Shown: positions 26,843 through 35,891, numbered from the stretch's first letter. The stretch is DNA of 64,000 bases from Candidatus Roizmanbacteria bacterium RIFCSPLOWO2_01_FULL_35_13 (GCA_001789635.1 MGAF01000004.1:61105-125104), one strand, 5' to 3'. Numbers and translations: made by a program. Notes: generated from the letters alone by a model not told the origin.

Positions 26843-29032
26843 ATGCCTCTGATTATTGTTGAGTCGCCGACAAAAGCTCGAACGTTCAATCGTATCTTGA
26901 AAATAGCAAAAAAGGATGACTATTATGTTTTTGCAACAATGGGTCATGTCAGGGATCTTCCCGGAAATGAAATGGCTATCGATTTCAAAAATCACTTCAA
27001 ACCTTCATATCAGATTATCGAGAAGAAAAAAAAAGTAGTCGGCGATCTTAAAGAGTTGGGGAAAAAATATAAAGAAATAATTCTGGCAACAGATCCGGAT
27101 CGGGAAGGTGAGGCAATTGGTTATCATGCCGCTTATATATTGGGATTAATAAAAGAAAAATGGCCTACTTTTAGCCTAAAAAATGAATTAGGCTTAAAGA
27201 GAATAGTGTTTCATGAGATTACTCCACGGGCGTTAAACGAAGCATTAGAGAAGCCTGAACATTTGAGATTGTCTCTTGTTGCAGCTCAACAGGCACGGCG
27301 AATTTTAGATAGAATGGTGGGATACGAACTATCTCCGCTCTTATGGAAAAAAATGGGCAAAAACTGGTTATCTGCGGGAAGAGTCCAGTCGGTGGCTTTA
27401 AGAATAATTGTCGAGAGGGAAAAAGAAATCAGGAAGTTTAAGATTGAAGATTATTTTCAAATCATAGGCCATTTTTTAGATTCTGTTTCGGATTCCCTCC
27501 CTTCGGTACTTGAACCAGAAGAAACTGGAAAAATTCTGCGCGCTGAAGGGAGTCCTTCCTCCTCAACACCTAAAAAAAAAGAACCAATAAGGGCTAAATT
27601 AGTCAGCAAAGATAATATTCCTTATGAGCAAAAATTTATTTTAAAGTTGTTTGCCGGTGATTATCAATATACTAAAACCACAATTACATCCGAAGAAGTT
27701 GAGAGTTTAAAAAAGGATTTGCAATCGGATACATATGAAGTCAGTAATTTAAAAGAAGATATTGTTAGCAGGTTTCCGCCACCGCCGCACACGACTTCCC
27801 TGCTTTCACAGGATGCTTTTTACCGGTACGGCTACTCTTCAAAGCTGACAATGCGATTGGCTCAGGATCTGTACGAAAGAGGAATGATAACATATCATCG
27901 CACTGATTCATTTAATTTATCCACACAATTTGTCTTTAAAGCCAAGGATTATATTGCTAAGGAATTCGGTAAGAAGTATGCACTGGAAAAACCAAGGGGG
28001 TATAGGACAAAGTCTAAGATGGCTCAGGAAGCTCATGAAGCAATAAGGCCGACTAAACTTGACCCGAAAGCGGCTGAAAAATCCGGGGATAAAAGAATAA
28101 CAATTAATCACAAACGGCTGTACAGTCTTATTTTCAATCGCGCCGTGGCTACGCAGATGAAAGAGGCTTCGATTAAAAATTTCACTATCTCATTAATGGG
28201 TAAAAAGAGTTATGTATTTCAATCCGAACTACAGCAAATTATGTTTGACGGTTTTTTGAAATTATTAAATCCGAATTTTGTGGAAAAAAATAATGAACTG
28301 CCCGACCTTAAAAAAGGAGATAGATTAAAGCTAAAAGAAATAGAAACCTCAGAAAATAAGACAAAGCCGCCGCCACGCTATAATGAAGCTTCCTTAATTA
28401 AAATTCTGGAGGAAAAAGGCATCGGACGGCCTTCTACCTATGCTCCAATAATAACTTTGATTCAGATTAAAAACTATGTAGAGAAAGATTTCAGACATTT
28501 TCTTCCGACTAAATTAGGGGAAGCAATATCTGACTATCTTTCGAGTTCGTTTGCGGATCTTTTTAGTCTGGATTTTACCGCCCAGATGGAGGGGGATTTG
28601 GATAATGTAGCCGAAGATAAACTGGATTTTATCAAACTTCTGGAGGAATTTTATGATCCTTTTCAGAAAGAATTGAAACTGAGGAAAGCAGATAAATCCG
28701 TAATTGACGTGGAAGAGGAAATCAAAGAAAAATGTCCAAAGTGCGGCTCAGCTTTAATAGTCAGATTTTCCCGGTTCGGTAAATTTATAGCCTGCAGTGC
28801 TTATCCGAAATGCAAATTTACCAAACCGTTTTTATATTTTGTGGCAGGAAAGATTTGCCCAAAAGACGGTGGAAAAATAGTGGTTCGCTTTACAAAATCC
28901 CGGAAAAAATTCTATGGCTGCGAGAATTATCCGAAGTGTGATTATTCGGCCTGGAAATGGTCGGATATTAAAAATCTAAATAATTCTAATGTCATTCCCG
29001 CGAAGGCGGGAATCCAGAAAAAAACACTATGA
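26843..29032 (+). CDS. topA: DNA topoisomerase I (type IA)
   Basis: 729 aa. TOPRIM domain at the start (IVESPTKARTFNRIL, ATDPDREGEAIGYH), core with AQQARRILDRMVGYELSPLL, the active-site tyrosine in MITYHRTDSFNLS near residue 350 (usual form YPRTDS), and two C-terminal zinc ribbons (CPKCGSALIVRFSRFGKFIA then CSAYPKCKF; CPKDGG then CENYPKCDY). Relaxes negative supercoils. Residues about 213-247 are a repeat-like insertion, and the tail NVIPAKAGIQKKTL is the well-known translated form of a dispersed palindromic repeat. Confidence 0.96.
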   Translation: MPLIIVESPTKARTFNRILKIAKKDDYYVFATMGHVRDLPGNEMAIDFKNHFKPSYQIIEKKKKVVGDLKELGKKYKEIILATDPDREGEAIGYHAAYILGLIKEKWPTFSLKNELGLKRIVFHEITPRALNEALEKPEHLRLSLVAAQQARRILDRMVGYELSPLLWKKMGKNWLSAGRVQSVALRIIVEREKEIRKFKIEDYFQIIGHFLDSVSDSLPSVLEPEETGKILRAEGSPSSSTPKKKEPIRAKLVSKDNIPYEQKFILKLFAGDYQYTKTTITSEEVESLKKDLQSDTYEVSNLKEDIVSRFPPPPHTTSLLSQDAFYRYGYSSKLTMRLAQDLYERGMITYHRTDSFNLSTQFVFKAKDYIAKEFGKKYALEKPRGYRTKSKMAQEAHEAIRPTKLDPKAAEKSGDKRITINHKRLYSLIFNRAVATQMKEASIKNFTISLMGKKSYVFQSELQQIMFDGFLKLLNPNFVEKNNELPDLKKGDRLKLKEIETSENKTKPPPRYNEASLIKILEEKGIGRPSTYAPIITLIQIKNYVEKDFRHFLPTKLGEAISDYLSSSFADLFSLDFTAQMEGDLDNVAEDKLDFIKLLEEFYDPFQKELKLRKADKSVIDVEEEIKEKCPKCGSALIVRFSRFGKFIACSAYPKCKFTKPFLYFVAGKICPKDGGKIVVRFTKSRKKFYGCENYPKCDYSAWKWSDIKNLNNSNVIPAKAGIQKKTL

Positions 29033-29610
29033 TAGGGAGAATAAAAGGAAAAATAGTGGAAGTAGAAGAAAATATTGCTTTAATTGAGACAAACAGCGGT
29101 GTTTTTTATCAGGTTTTCATTACTCCCAGTCTACTAACAAAAAATAAACTTCCCTTTGAAATAACTATCTACACTTATCTTCAAGTCAGGGACGATGCCT
29201 TAGTACTCTTCGGATTTGAGACGAAAAAAGAGCACGATTTTTTCAAACTGCTTCTTTCGGTATCGGGAGTAGGACCAAAAACTGCTTTTTCAGTTATTTC
29301 TTTCTCCAAAGTGGATGAATTAATAAAAGCGGTTAAAGAAAATGAAAGCGGTTACTTTACCAGAGTTCCTGGTTTAGGAAAAAAAACCGCCATGAAAATT
29401 ATTCTGGAACTGTCGCAAAGACTACAAAGCGAATTTAAACTGGAAAAAATGTATCTTTCAGACGATGATAAAACCGTAGTCGACGCATTAGTTTCTTTGG
29501 GATTTAAATCTAATGAAGCAAGAAATATTTTGTCAAAATTGCCTAAAAACTTAAGTCTGGAGGAAAAAATTAAGGCAGGATTAAAGTTGGGCATGAAACC
29601 TAGTATCTAG
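29029..29610 (+). CDS. ruvA: Holliday junction branch migration protein RuvA
   Basis: 193 aa. N-terminal OB fold (MIGRIKGKIVEVEENIALIE), tandem HhH motifs (LLSVSGVGPKTAFSVISF and FTRVPGLGKKTAMKIILEL near residues 80-130), then the flexible linker and RuvB-binding C-terminal domain (DDDKTVVDALVSLGFKSNEA). Binds Holliday junctions as a tetramer. Start overlaps the topA stop by 4 nt. Confidence 0.96.
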   Translation: MIGRIKGKIVEVEENIALIETNSGVFYQVFITPSLLTKNKLPFEITIYTYLQVRDDALVLFGFETKKEHDFFKLLLSVSGVGPKTAFSVISFSKVDELIKAVKENESGYFTRVPGLGKKTAMKIILELSQRLQSEFKLEKMYLSDDDKTVVDALVSLGFKSNEARNILSKLPKNLSLEEKIKAGLKLGMKPSI

Positions 29611-29690
29611 TATTTAGTATAAAGTATTTAGTATTAATCGCATTTCTTCTTTATACTAGATACTTAATACTTTATACTTCATTAAATTTT
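29605..29690. repeat. Inverted repeat of TAGTATTTAGTATAAAG units
   Basis: Left arm AGTATCTAGTATTTAGTATA, right arm TATACTAGATACTTAATACT. Pairs into a long AT hairpin between ruvA and ruvB; may attenuate transcription or be a dispersed repeat. Confidence 0.6.
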
Positions 29691-29695
29691 AAACT

Positions 29696-30688
29696 ATGGC
29701 AAAAAAGAAACTAGTACTTACAGAAACAGAACTTAGGCCGAGTAAACTAACTGAATACATCGGTCATAAAAATATAGTCAAAACCCTTCGTTTATTTATT
29801 GATGCGGTTAAAAACAGAGGAACATCTACGGAGCACTTGCTTTTTTATGGCCCTCCCGGTATCGGTAAAACAACTTTGGCATATATTATTGCTCATGAAC
29901 TTTCAGGTGACCTTAAAATAACTTCCGGCGCAGCAATAACTAAAGCCGGAGATTTAGCCGCAATCCTCACCAATTTGAAAGATAATGACGTTCTTTTTAT
30001 TGATGAAATTCATAGGCTGCCAAAGCCGGTTGAGGAAATGCTTTATCCGGTGATGGAAGATTTTTCTTTGGACTTGATTATCGGTAAAGGACCGGCGGCA
30101 AGAACAGTCAGATTATCTGTTCCTCATATTACAATAGTTGGAGCAACAACTAAACTGGCATTATTATCAGCCCCTTTAAGAGACCGCTTTGGTCTTGTTT
30201 TAAGAATTGATTTTTATGAATTTAATGAAATTGTTGAGATTGTAACGCGGTCGAGTAAAATACTTAACATTCCGATAACTAAAGAAGCTGCTCAGGAAAT
30301 TGCTAAAAGATCGCGCAAAACCCCCAGATTTGCAAATAGAATTCTAAAGAGGGCCAGGGATATGTTTGAGGTCGATAAACATAAAGTATTGGATGAAGAT
30401 CTGCTTAAAAAATTATTCAGTTTATTGGAAATTGATAATAACGGTCTCACTCCGGTTGATAGGAAATATCTAAAATTAATTACAGAGAAATTTCAGAATT
30501 CGGCAGTTGGATTGGATACTATTGCTTTGTCGATGTCAGAAGATAAAAGAACTATCGAAGAATTCGTCGAACCATATCTGATGCAGATTGGTTTTATCAA
30601 AAAAACTTCAAGGGGGAGAGTGGTAACTACAAAAGGTCTGCAATATTTAGGTGTAAAATCTTCTGTTAAGCAACAAAAACTGGTATAA
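29696..30688 (+). CDS. ruvB: Holliday junction helicase RuvB
   Basis: 330 aa AAA+ ATPase. Begins close to the family core (RPSKLTEYIGHKN), Walker A GPPGIGKTTLAYIIAHEL near residue 52, Walker B DVLFIDEIHRLPKPVEEMLY, sensor 1 IVGATTKLALLSAPLRDRFG, and a C-terminal winged helix ending EPYLMQIGFIKKTSRGRVVT. Drives branch migration with RuvA. The N-terminal leader before the core is short. Confidence 0.96.
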   Translation: MAKKKLVLTETELRPSKLTEYIGHKNIVKTLRLFIDAVKNRGTSTEHLLFYGPPGIGKTTLAYIIAHELSGDLKITSGAAITKAGDLAAILTNLKDNDVLFIDEIHRLPKPVEEMLYPVMEDFSLDLIIGKGPAARTVRLSVPHITIVGATTKLALLSAPLRDRFGLVLRIDFYEFNEIVEIVTRSSKILNIPITKEAAQEIAKRSRKTPRFANRILKRARDMFEVDKHKVLDEDLLKKLFSLLEIDNNGLTPVDRKYLKLITEKFQNSAVGLDTIALSMSEDKRTIEEFVEPYLMQIGFIKKTSRGRVVTTKGLQYLGVKSSVKQQKLV

Positions 30689-30778
30689 TTCTTCAGTATA
30701 AAGTATCCGTTCTTTATAGTTCGAGTTTGTCGAGAACTTCTCGACTAATCGCTCGAAGAATAAATACAAAAGCTGATT

Positions 30779-30866
30779 GCCGCGGTGCTGAAATTTGGTA
30801 TACAGGCAAGACTTAAAATCTTGTGGCGGCTAATCCGTCATGAGGGTCCGAGTCCCTCCCGCGGCA
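30779..30866 (+). tRNA. tRNA-Leu (TAA)
   Basis: Acceptor GCCGCGG pairs with CCGCGGC. The anticodon stem CAAGA/TCTTG encloses CTTAAAA (anticodon TAA). It has the long variable arm of class II tRNAs and a TCCGAGT T loop. No CCA encoded. Confidence 0.93.
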
Positions 30867-30874
30867 CAAACAAT

Positions 30875-31948
30875 TTATGAAAATAATGGAATAATATATT
30901 TTTTAATTAATTTTTTATCCAGATTAATAAGATCGTCTCCGAGAAATTTTACTCCTTGTGCTAACTTTATTAAATTTGATAATTTATTAATGTGTTGTTC
31001 CTTTAAACCAAAAGATTTATCACAAATAAAAGCATCAGGATCTAACTGCCAAATTGGTCGTGTAGCAGACCTTTTACTCAAATTTAATTCTAGTTGTTCA
31101 ATCCGTTTCTTATGGATTATGGAATTTAAAATTGAAATATTTCTTAATTGGGGATTAACAATGTCTTCACTTATTCGCATTGCATCAACATTTCCAATTG
31201 CCGGTATTAAGGGGCACCCGGATGCAATTTTATAAACCTTTGGATATCACTTACTTATTAACAAGAGAAATTCAGATAATAAATTATCGGGTATTTTTGA
31301 ATTTGAGTAAAACGGATTAAAATGTTGAGCATAAAGAAAATCTAATTTTATAAGCTCAAATCCCCAGTCACTAATTATGACATCAAAGATGTTAAATAAG
31401 TATTCATTAACTTTTTTTATTTGTAGATTCAATACCCATCTTTTCCTCAAAAATAGATTATCAAAAGGGGAGATTCTAGTACCTTCAAGCAACTTTCCCT
31501 TTTTATTTGAAATTAGCCATTCCGGATGGTTTTTTGCCAGAAGTGAATCAGCTTGGACTAAAAAAGGGGCGATCCAAATACCGGGCTTTAAGCCAAGTTT
31601 TTTAATACGCATTGCAACTTTTTTCATTCCATCAGGGAATTTTTGCTTACTTGAGGTTAACCAGTCTCCCATTTTAGTCCAACCGTCATCTATTAAAACA
31701 TAATCCAATGGAATGCTTTTTCTATTTTTAGCAATCCAACAAGCATGATTTATTATAATTTTTGAATTAATATTTGTACCAAATGCATGCCAGGAACACC
31801 AACCCAATGGAGCCCTTTTTAACTTATTTTTGGGATTTATTATGGAAGATGTTTCTTTATTTTTAAAAGGGGAATAATTTCTGATTGGAATTTTATTTCT
31901 TGTTGAAATAACAGGGCTCCAGGATTGCCAACCTATCACTTTTATCAT
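30875..31948 (-). pseudogene. GH36-like alpha-galactosidase gene interrupted by an in-frame TGA
   Basis: Two same-frame segments: residues 1-233 from 31948, then TGA at 31249-31247, then an open stretch to 30875. Part 1 has PLGWCSWHAFGTNINSKIII, LDYVLIDDGWTKMGDW, PGIWIAPFLV and WGFELIKLDFLYA (the KxD nucleophile motif of GH36). Part 2 continues the fold directly after the TGA: ASGCPLIPAIGNVDAMRISE and WQLDPDAF, with the general-acid region. So the homology runs straight across the stop. TGA is a normal stop elsewhere here. Explanations: a recent nonsense mutation, sequencing error, or readthrough. About 357 codons; the N-terminal beta-sandwich of large GH36 enzymes is absent. Confidence 0.75.
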
Positions 31949-31975
31949 CTTTGTTATTTAAAATCTAATATTTCT

Positions 31976-33130
31976 TTAATCCTTAATATTATAAGAAGAA
32001 ATTACTTCTTTAAATAGTCTTTCCAAAGAATCAATAGAATCCCTAAGAGAGTATTTTTTGGAATTGCTTAAAGCTTCATGACCTAATTTCAGGCAGAGAT
32101 TTTCATTTTCGATTAATAAATTTAATTTATTGGAAAATCCATTATTTGAATTAACCAAATAACCGTTTTGATTATTATTTATGAAATCCTTTGGTCCCGG
32201 AGAATTAAAGGCAATGATTGGTAATCCGGCAGACATTGCTTCCAGAATTACAATGGCTTGCGTATCCATCTTACAAGGATAGGCAAAAATATCTGCCAAA
32301 GAATATATTTCCGGCAGCAATTCGTTTTCTACGCTTCCTAAAAATCTGCATTGATCATAAATTTTTAGGTTTTGTGCAAGCTTTTTTAGATTCTTTTTCT
32401 CCGGTCCGTCACCGGTGAGAACTAAGGTAACCGTGATATTAGATTTTAACTGACTAAATATTCTTAGTAATGAAGTTAGATTCTTTTCCTTAGATAATCT
32501 GGCGACACATAAAATAATTAAATCGTTTTTCCTTAGTCCATATTTTTTCCGTAATTCGCTTTTTGTTTTAGTATTAAATAACATTGATCTTCCGGCCGAC
32601 CGTATGACTGTTATTTCAGTTTTTATTTTTTGTCTCTCCAGCAATTTTTTAATACTGGGAGTTTCTACAATCAGATGACTTGATTTATTTGCCAAAATCC
32701 TGACACTTCCTTTAATTAATAAAGGTAATAAGAGGAATTTTAATAATTTAGGAATATAAAATTGCGCGGTTTTTTCATATCTTGAATGATAAAAAAAAAC
32801 GGCCGGACAATTAAAATATTTTGCAAGATTTAAGGCTAAATCTCCGATATATAAAGGATGATGAAAGTAAACAATATCATATTTTTTTGCAAGAATTTTA
32901 AGATTGTGAATTGTGGGAATAGGTAAAATAATCGGGTAATCCGGGGTTAGCGGGTTTGGCAGCGAAGGTATCCTGATGATTCCTGCTTCTTCTGTTTGAT
33001 TTGGATGTTTTGGTGCGAGAACGGTAATCTGATGGCCTCTTTTTTCCAGTTCTTTTTTCTGCAATTCCAGGGTTAAAGCAACGCCGTTGATACTGGGAGA
33101 ATAAGTTGCAGTGACAATTAATATGCGCAT
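31976..33130 (-). CDS. Glycosyltransferase family 4 (diacylglycerol-glucosyltransferase-like)
   Basis: 384 aa. N-terminal Rossmann with MRILIVTATYSPSINGVALT and a glycine loop, VVYFHHP-type strand and FYHSRYEK; C-terminal GT-B half with ILCVARLSKEKNLTSLLRIF near 205, VLTGDGPEKKNLKKLA, and the donor motif DTQAIVILEAMSAGLPIIAF near 315-334 (E-x7-E type). Similar to enzymes that add sugars to membrane diacylglycerol or related lipids. TATAAT lies 8 nt before the ATG (33139-33144), a leaderless arrangement. Downstream is the GH36-like gene on the same strand. Confidence 0.85.
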   Translation of the reverse strand: MRILIVTATYSPSINGVALTLELQKKELEKRGHQITVLAPKHPNQTEEAGIIRIPSLPNPLTPDYPIILPIPTIHNLKILAKKYDIVYFHHPLYIGDLALNLAKYFNCPAVFFYHSRYEKTAQFYIPKLLKFLLLPLLIKGSVRILANKSSHLIVETPSIKKLLERQKIKTEITVIRSAGRSMLFNTKTKSELRKKYGLRKNDLIILCVARLSKEKNLTSLLRIFSQLKSNITVTLVLTGDGPEKKNLKKLAQNLKIYDQCRFLGSVENELLPEIYSLADIFAYPCKMDTQAIVILEAMSAGLPIIAFNSPGPKDFINNNQNGYLVNSNNGFSNKLNLLIENENLCLKLGHEALSNSKKYSLRDSIDSLERLFKEVISSYNIKD

Positions 33131-33171
33131 TTCACTACATTATAACTATTTTTGGTAAAATAAGAGAAACT

Positions 33172-33243
33172 GCCGTCCTAGCTCAATGGTTGAGCAGCGC
33201 TTTTGTAAAGCGAAGGTTGGAGGTTCGAGCCCTCTGGACGGCT
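33172..33243 (+). tRNA. tRNA-Thr (TGT)
   Basis: Acceptor GCCGTCC pairs with GGACGGC. The loop TTTGTAA gives anticodon TGT. The T loop TTCGAGC is intact. 14 nt before the next tRNA. Confidence 0.92.
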
Positions 33244-33257
33244 CAAGTTGAAACCTT

Positions 33258-33329
33258 GAGGCCATAGTTCAACGGATAGAATGGGGACCTTCTAAGTCTC
33301 GGATGGCAGTTCGATTCTGCCTGGCCTCA
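33258..33329 (+). tRNA. tRNA-Arg (TCT)
   Basis: Acceptor GAGGCCA pairs with TGGCCTC. The anticodon stem GGGAC/GTCTC encloses CTTCTAA (anticodon TCT). The T arm GGCAG/CTGCC has TTCGATT. Confidence 0.92.
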
Positions 33330-33333
33330 CTTT

Positions 33334-33801
33334 TTAAGAACTGTATTCTCCGCGAGAATTTAATGGTCTGTATAGTCGTGAATTATAATTAAACCTTCCA
33401 GCTTTCACCTCAACATTCCATTCCACATTTTTATTATGAGGCCCTTTGGTTGTGATTTTAGTTATTCCTTTATCTTTAAGTTTATTTTTAATCATGATTA
33501 TTTTGTCAGAAGAAATACCTTTAACTCCACCAGCTATAATTGCCTGATCATAATCTGATATAGTTCCAAATTCTAAAAATAAATTAGACATAAGTTCATC
33601 AAAATTGCTTGTTTTAGTTATGTTTCCATAATCGTCAAAGATACAAAATGAATCTATTATAGGTACATGTGCGCCCGTTGATCTAGCTTCGTTCATTAAA
33701 GCTACTGCAAGACAAACATAAAGTCCAACAAATTCTATTGTGTCTTTTCTATTAATGGTTCTAACTTGTCCATAAGGGACTAAAACTGATTCACCTTTCA
33801 T
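33334..33801 (-). CDS. Unknown protein, faint CheD-like layout
   Basis: 155 aa, no membrane segment. A hydrophobic stretch with cysteine (EFVGLYVCLAVALMNEARST), a later AHVPIIDSF element, a Gly-Gly turn (AIIAGGVKGISSDKIIMIKN) and a helix LKDKGITKI vaguely follow the order seen in CheD glutamine deamidases, but the catalytic context is not convincing. TATAAT (33809-33814) lies 7 nt before the ATG, which supports expression as a leaderless mRNA. It ends 5 nt from the tRNA-Arg on the other strand. Confidence 0.55.
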   Translation of the reverse strand: MKGESVLVPYGQVRTINRKDTIEFVGLYVCLAVALMNEARSTGAHVPIIDSFCIFDDYGNITKTSNFDELMSNLFLEFGTISDYDQAIIAGGVKGISSDKIIMIKNKLKDKGITKITTKGPHNKNVEWNVEVKAGRFNYNSRLYRPLNSRGEYSS

Positions 33802-33885
33802 ATCTCATATTATATCTGTCGTTTTGGTATATTTGGTATTAAGAGAAAGTAGATATAAAGTATAGACACAAACTTAAATTTTAAC

Positions 33886-33902
33886 TACACCTGTGAGGTG
33901 TA
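33886..33902. repeat. TACACCT palindrome (REP family), variant copy
   Basis: TACACCT, GTG, AGGTGTA: the same core as the palindromes around the RAYT gene and in uvrB, with a different 3-nt loop. Lies just downstream of the retropepsin-like ORF. Confidence 0.7.
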
Positions 33903-33910
33903 AATATTAA

Positions 33911-34207
33911 TTAGTTTTCGTAGACTAATTTAAATGAAGAATTTTTAATATTAAAGGTAACTTCCTCAAAAAAATTGAAAAAACCTGTCCGACCTAATAA
34001 TGGTGTTTTTTGTTGTTCAGAGAATTGAATTTCAGTAGAAAAACTTAGTCCATCTGGTAAAATAATTTCAATATTGCGATGTAAAAATGAAGGGATTTCA
34101 ACTCCTCCAATGCCAAAAACTCTTCTAGGCTCTCCTTTCTTAAAATTGATACCGACACTCTTAGCCATATCTACAGGAAATAAATTTACATCAGAACCTG
34201 AATCCAC
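33911..34207 (-). pseudogene. Retropepsin-like aspartyl protease, 5' end apparently lost
   Basis: 98 aa from a GTG. Contains the aspartic protease motif DSGSDVNLFPVD near the start and the second family motif LLGRTGFFNFF near residue 69. The frame stays open upstream without ATG (ISCLVDSGSD is read through) until a TAG at 34271-34273, right at the edge of the left palindrome of the RAYT element. So the native start seems to have been cut off by that insertion. It could still start at a non-ATG codon. Single-domain enzymes of this kind act as dimers. Confidence 0.65.
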
Positions 34208-34274
34208 AAGGCAGCTAATATTATATGGACTTGTTTTGTGGCTAGGGAGATATTTAATTTTAAGTGATGACTAA

Positions 34275-35104
34275 TTACACATTTCAGGTGTAACGGATTA
34301 TCAGAATAGTCTAAACAAAAATTTTGTAGCATATAAGCCATTGATATCTTTTTTGACATTAGAGAGAATTTTCAAATATGCCCGGTAGAGATATCAAATT
34401 CGTGAATGGCGGAATATATCACATTTTTAATAAAACTATTGATAAAAGCAGAATCTTTGATGATGAATCCCTTACTTACTTATTTCTTGACCTTTTGAAG
34501 TACTATCGTTCAAGTAAGTCTGTTATTCGCTATTCAAACTATAAAAAGATGCCATCTGATTTAAAAGAATTTTACAATCAACAAATCATAATCAGAAAAT
34601 ATTTTTTTATTGATCTCTATTGTTTCAATATAATGCCGACTCATTTTCATTTGCTAATTAAACAAAATAATGAGGGAGGTATTTCACATTTCATGTCGGA
34701 CTTAATAAATTCATTTACGCGTTTTTATAATATTAAATTTGATCATCATGGATCACTTTTTTTTAAGCCATTTAGAGCCGTACATGTTCGGACAGAGGAG
34801 CAATGTAAGCATGTTACCAGATATATACATTTAAATCGGTATTCGTCGGGATTGGTTAAAATAATTGGTGATATTTTCATTCGTCCAGACTCATCACTTC
34901 CTCGTTATAGCAGTATTGATAAAGATGATTTAATCGAAAAAAAATTTATGCTTAGTTTATTTGGTAATGATATATTAAGATACAAAAAATTTATACTTGA
35001 TCAAGCCGATTATCAAAGGTCCTTAGAAAGGCTCAAATATATTAAAAAATGGCTTTAGACATTTTTGAGATGTTCCTATGCTCCGTTACACCTGAAAGGT
35101 GTAA
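34275..35104 (+). mobile_element. RAYT element flanked by inverted REP palindromes
   Basis: Left end TTACACATTTCAGGTGTAAC (to 34296 as CGG) and right end CCGTTACACCTGAAAGGTGT (35083-35102, then AA) are inverted copies with one mismatch over 22 nt. They enclose a single transposase gene. The same palindrome occurs without the gene at 45221-45245 inside uvrB. This is the layout of a REP-associated tyrosine transposase with its REP ends. Confidence 0.7.
34378..35058 (+). CDS. REP-associated tyrosine transposase (Y1/HUH, RAYT)
   Basis: 226 aa. N-terminal GGIYHIFNKTIDKSRIF is typical of the family; the HUH metal-binding motif is PTHFHLLIK near residues 86-94; a helix with YIHLNRY near 149 carries the expected tyrosines. 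Normal length for IS200-like REP transposases, with no accessory genes. These enzymes nick and move REP palindromes as single strands. Intact frame, so possibly active. Confidence 0.9.
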   Translation: MPGRDIKFVNGGIYHIFNKTIDKSRIFDDESLTYLFLDLLKYYRSSKSVIRYSNYKKMPSDLKEFYNQQIIIRKYFFIDLYCFNIMPTHFHLLIKQNNEGGISHFMSDLINSFTRFYNIKFDHHGSLFFKPFRAVHVRTEEQCKHVTRYIHLNRYSSGLVKIIGDIFIRPDSSLPRYSSIDKDDLIEKKFMLSLFGNDILRYKKFILDQADYQRSLERLKYIKKWL

Positions 35105-35145
35105 AATGGTGGAGGTATACATTCAACCTTAAATTAAAAAAATAT

Positions 35146-35529
35146 ATGGCAAACCGTGTAGAGATACAGAATATTACAAGGTATTTACAGTCAAAAATTC
35201 TGCAAACATATTCTACGTTAAAACTTTCATGCGGATATGCGGAAGATGCGGCAAGGTTATTACGGGGATGGTTGTACCGTACTGGTGAAGAGTCATCGGA
35301 ATGGGGATCGTGTTATAATGTTGCTGTTGCCCGTTTAGAAAAATCTCGAAGCGGTCTAATTATTGATGTAACTTCACAAGAATTCATTGCTGGTAAAGTT
35401 AGTATTGTATTTAATACAAAACAAACAGCATACGAAATAGAACTAAAATTCGGCATTCCCGGTTGGAAACTTATTCAAACTTATTACAAAAAAGGCGGTC
35501 TCTATGTACCTGACAGAATTACTTTCTAA
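35146..35529 (+). CDS. Unknown protein (127 aa)
   Basis: Starts at MANRVEIQNITRYLQSKILQ; the longer frame from 35065 runs through the palindrome and is rejected. Two helix-like segments with conserved-looking Trp and Arg (LRGWLYRTGEESSEWG) then a beta-rich C-terminal half (LIIDVTSQEFIAGKVSIVFN). No known family. Sits just right of the RAYT element. Confidence 0.5.
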   Translation: MANRVEIQNITRYLQSKILQTYSTLKLSCGYAEDAARLLRGWLYRTGEESSEWGSCYNVAVARLEKSRSGLIIDVTSQEFIAGKVSIVFNTKQTAYEIELKFGIPGWKLIQTYYKKGGLYVPDRITF

Positions 35530-35619
35530 ACAAAATCATTTCTGTCACTCAAAAATAAACTACAAATTAATTCCATTCCGGGATGTCTGGACTTACTGCT
35601 GTAAAAGAGGTTTCACAAA

Positions 35620-35739
35620 ATGAAAAAAATAATAACCCCATTTATCCTTGCTGTAATTAGAAAAAATAAGAAATATCTTTTAACTAAAAGGCTTGAGATT
35701 GATAAAGAAGATTATAAGGAATTTCTTGGAAGGTGGTAA
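35620..35739 (+). pseudogene. NUDIX hydrolase 5' remnant
   Basis: 39 codons: MKKIITPFILAVIRKNKKYL then LTKRLEI and FLGRW, ending TAA exactly where family members continue with the phosphate-binding NUDIX box after the W. The start pattern (filavi..gkyLLtkR) is a good family match, so this looks like the 5' end of a truncated gene. Confidence 0.5.
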
Positions 35740-35891
35740 AGAAGCTATAAAACCTTCTCTTTAATAGAGAATTAGTTGTACCCTCCTAATCTTACTTCTC
35801 GCCTTTTTAGTTATATTCGAACACGGCTCGAAGAGCGATTTAAGGACGACACAAGAATCGCTAATCCTCATTCTTCGGAAAGCGATTCTAG

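Noticed and set aside
30875-31948. Genetic code 25 (UGA = Gly), as in Gracilibacteria and SR1
   Set aside because: Many clear genes here end in TGA at the expected length (GT4, GT2, atpD, atpF), so UGA is a stop in this genome.
33886-35104. Riboswitch reading of the TTACACCT palindromes
   Set aside because: The same sequence lies inside uvrB coding sequence and at both ends of a transposase gene; a REP family explains all copies.
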